Source: Hyphomicrobiales bacterium | Lineage (GTDB): Bacteria; Pseudomonadota; Alphaproteobacteria; Rhizobiales; Aestuariivirgaceae | NCBI GenBank assembly: GCA_012032065.1 | Contig: JAAURV010000160.1 | Location: 1 to 7,114, forward strand | DNA length: 7,114 bases | Direction: 5' to 3' | Shown here: positions 5,971 through 7,114 of the stretch, one piece after another | How the letters are laid out: every line of letters starts with the position of its first letter | Position numbering within the stretch: the stretch's first letter is position 1 | Notes under the pieces: model-generated | What the model was told of the DNA's origin: nothing | What the model saw: only the letters and a program-made list of their open reading frames with translations | Databases searched by the model: none | Made by a program: the position numbers and the translations under genes

Positions 5971-6741
5971 TCAGTCGTATGTGCGACGCATGAAATCGTC
6001 CGGCGCCGCCAGGATGCCGGGCGCGTAGGCTGGACCGGCAATCTCCAAAATCAGCTTGCGCCGCACCGCCATGCTGAAACTCCGCGGATTCTCGGCGGTG
6101 ACCACGAAACTTTCGTCGCCGCCGATGATCGTCTCTTCGAAGGCCTTTTCGAGATCGTAGGAGACCGGCCTTCCGCTCGAACAGGTGCGGCAGAGAATGG
6201 CGAGGCCGTTGATGGTGATTCCCTTGTCGAGAACCATCTGCCGGGTCGCGGCGAGCGGCAGCCCGTTCCAGCTATTGGCGCTGTCGGCCGAAAAATCGAT
6301 CACCTTGCGCGCGCCTTCGAACGCATTGGTGTCGATCTCCTTCGCCCCATAGGCAATGGCACTCCCAATCGCATTCCGCCCCCGCGCCAGCCGCGGCTCA
6401 TCCATGAGCTTGAGGCCAAAGCCCTCCGCATCGGCCCTGGAGGAAATGACGGTCCACGGCACGACCGTGACCTGGGATGTCATATCGCCCCATTCGACAT
6501 AGGTGACGGCGATCCGCTGGTGTCGTCCCGTTTCGATCGCATCGAGCACATCCGAATGCGCCAGCGCATCGGCATAGCCTTTGCGCTGAAAATAGATCTC
6601 GTCGTCGCCGATCGAGCCGGTCGAATCGGCAAGAAGCACAAGTTCGAGATCGACCGCTTCGGCTCGCAGCGGGGAAGCCGAAGCAATTGAAACGAATGCC
6701 GCAAAAGAATAACCAGCATTTTCCGCATGGTCGGCCTCCAT
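5971..6741 (-). CDS. DUF1194 (von Willebrand A-like) secreted protein, signal peptide frame-disrupted
   Basis: The open frame from 6741 gives 256 residues. From residue 29 it follows DUF1194: VDLELVLLADSTGSI (30-44) with a MIDAS-like DSTGS (39-43), FQRKGYADAL (51-60), RIAVTYVEWG (76-85), VPWTVI (94-99), GRNAIGSAI (121-129), ITINGLAILC (175-184), and VRRKLILEIAG (226-236) near the end. The position that is usually Thr in the MIDAS third loop is Asn124 here, so metal binding may be weak or altered. LCRTC (183-187) gives a CxxC. The molecular role of DUF1194 is unknown; it is probably a periplasmic or exported adhesion or assembly factor. The first 28 residues lack a charged, hydrophobic signal peptide, whereas another frame over the same bases begins with one, so the start is suspect. 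The gene converges on the oxidoreductase gene with 6 bases between stop codons. Confidence 0.87.
   Translation of the reverse strand: MEADHAENAGYSFAAFVSIASASPLRAEAVDLELVLLADSTGSIGDDEIYFQRKGYADALAHSDVLDAIETGRHQRIAVTYVEWGDMTSQVTVVPWTVISSRADAEGFGLKLMDEPRLARGRNAIGSAIAYGAKEIDTNAFEGARKVIDFSADSANSWNGLPLAATRQMVLDKGITINGLAILCRTCSSGRPVSYDLEKAFEETIIGGDESFVVTAENPRSFSMAVRRKLILEIAGPAYAPGILAAPDDFMRRTYD
6703..6706 (-). other. Suspected single-base loss in a homopolymer within the DUF1194 signal peptide
   Basis: The ATG at 6728 reads MRKMLVILL and then leaves the frame of the gene body at a TTTT run (AAAA on the plus strand). One more T would give MRKMLVILFAAFVSIAS followed by ASPLRAEA and the DUF1194 body, a textbook Sec signal peptide. 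Homopolymer location makes a sequencing error plausible; a real inactivating mutation is the alternative. Confidence 0.7.
6735..6739 (-). promoter_or_regulatory. Ribosome binding site for the ATG at 6728
   Basis: GGAGG on the minus strand lies 6 bases before the ATG at 6728. The upstream ATG at 6741 contains this site in its own first codons (ATGGAGG), which argues that 6741 is not a genuine start. Confidence 0.7.
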
Positions 6742-6921
6742 CGCTGGGTCTCGAATGCAAACTTAGCGTCACGCCTGCAATTTGCGAAGCGCGGAACGCC
6801 CCCATCGCATCACAATCCGGAGACTGCGCAGCCGGCGGAATAGTGCCGCTCGATGAACGTTAACTGAACATGGCCTTCAGCGCCGGTTCCGGTTCGATAG
6901 CGCAAAGTGGCCAACATGAAA

Positions 6922-6937
6922 GCGGCAATCCTGCCGC
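6922..6937 (+). repeat. Short hairpin in the leader of the small secreted protein gene
   Basis: GCGGCA (6922-6927), a four-base loop and TGCCGC (6932-6937) form a perfect 6-bp stem that ends six bases before the AAGGAG ribosome site. It has no T tract. It may stabilise the mRNA or modulate initiation, or be incidental. The rest of 6742-6956 shows no gene and no convincing promoter on either strand. Confidence 0.35.
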
Positions 6938-6956
6938 CAAGCGAAGGAGAACCAAA

Positions 6957-7114
6957 ATGTTTGCGCAGATCCGCTCGATGAGCCTTGCAGCAACCCTCGC
7001 TGCGATCCCGCTTTTTGCCGTTGCCGCCGAAACCGCCGCCGCCCCGGCCTGCGGCGATCACGACACGATCACCGCCCAGCTCAAATCCAAATACAAGGAA
7101 GAGCGCCGCATCAT
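6957..7114 (+). CDS. Small secreted protein of unknown function (3' truncated by the window)
   Basis: The visible 52 residues begin with a Sec signal peptide: MFAQIRSM, a hydrophobic core LAATLAAIPLFAVAA, and a likely cut near residue 24. After a short Ala-rich stretch comes ACGDHDTITAQLKSKYKEERRI. The ATG at 6957 has AAGGAG 7 bases upstream (6944-6949), a strong site. The segment with a Cys, a charged pair and QLKSKYKEERR recalls small exported proteins of unknown function that are common in rhizobia and relatives, but I cannot name a family with certainty. It reads away from the DUF1194 gene, so the two have divergent promoters within 215 bp. Confidence 0.75.
   Translation, partial: MFAQIRSMSLAATLAAIPLFAVAAETAAAPACGDHDTITAQLKSKYKEERRI

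Noticed and set aside
6915..6980. Small upstream frame starting MKAAILPPSEG that overlaps the start of the small secreted protein gene
   Set aside because: No ribosome site precedes it and its first part is the hairpin; a leader peptide cannot be supported.

Overview
The window is GC-rich, gene-dense chromosomal DNA. It most resembles an alphaproteobacterium of the Hyphomicrobiales (Rhizobiales). The main reason is the pairing of a MotA/TolQ/ExbB-type channel protein with a coiled-coil OmpA-domain protein next to an ABC exporter, a block familiar from that order. I see no tRNA, rRNA, CRISPR array, transposase or attachment site. The genus cannot be fixed from this sequence alone.

Left part (1-2452): the 3' end of an ABC exporter gene reads rightward and overlaps tail-to-tail, by 20 bases, a leftward two-gene operon. 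That operon encodes a four-helix MotA/TolQ/ExbB-family protein and a one-helix, coiled-coil, OmpA-domain protein. Together they look like a peptidoglycan-anchored, ion-driven envelope motor that is not the flagellar stator. The OmpA-domain gene has its ribosome binding site and start codon in the wrong frame for its body, so a single-base indel or an assembly error is suspected.

Middle part (2553-5964): this is an iron-related divergon. A PiuC/YbiX-type Fe(II)/2-oxoglutarate dioxygenase gene reads left. A gene pair reads right: an imelysin-like (M75, IrpA-type) periplasmic protein and a di-heme cytochrome-c-type oxidoreductase of the COG3488 kind. The short divergent region holds a perfect 17-bp palindrome that matches the core of the IscR type 1 (Rrf2 family) operator, with a second, degenerate copy 33 bp away. 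The palindrome contains the best -10 elements for both directions. The inference is a small iron or Fe-S responsive regulon controlling both sides from one operator region.

Right part (5971-7114): a DUF1194 (von Willebrand A-like) secreted protein gene runs leftward and converges on the oxidoreductase gene with 6 bases between stop codons. Its signal peptide is also broken by an apparent single-base loss, in a homopolymer. After a 215-bp intergenic region, a small secreted protein of unknown function starts rightward and runs off the window.

The strongest observations are the IscR-like double operator in the divergon and the two independent 5'-end frame breaks. Both breaks look like one missing base, and in both the good ribosome binding site and the gene body lie in different frames.
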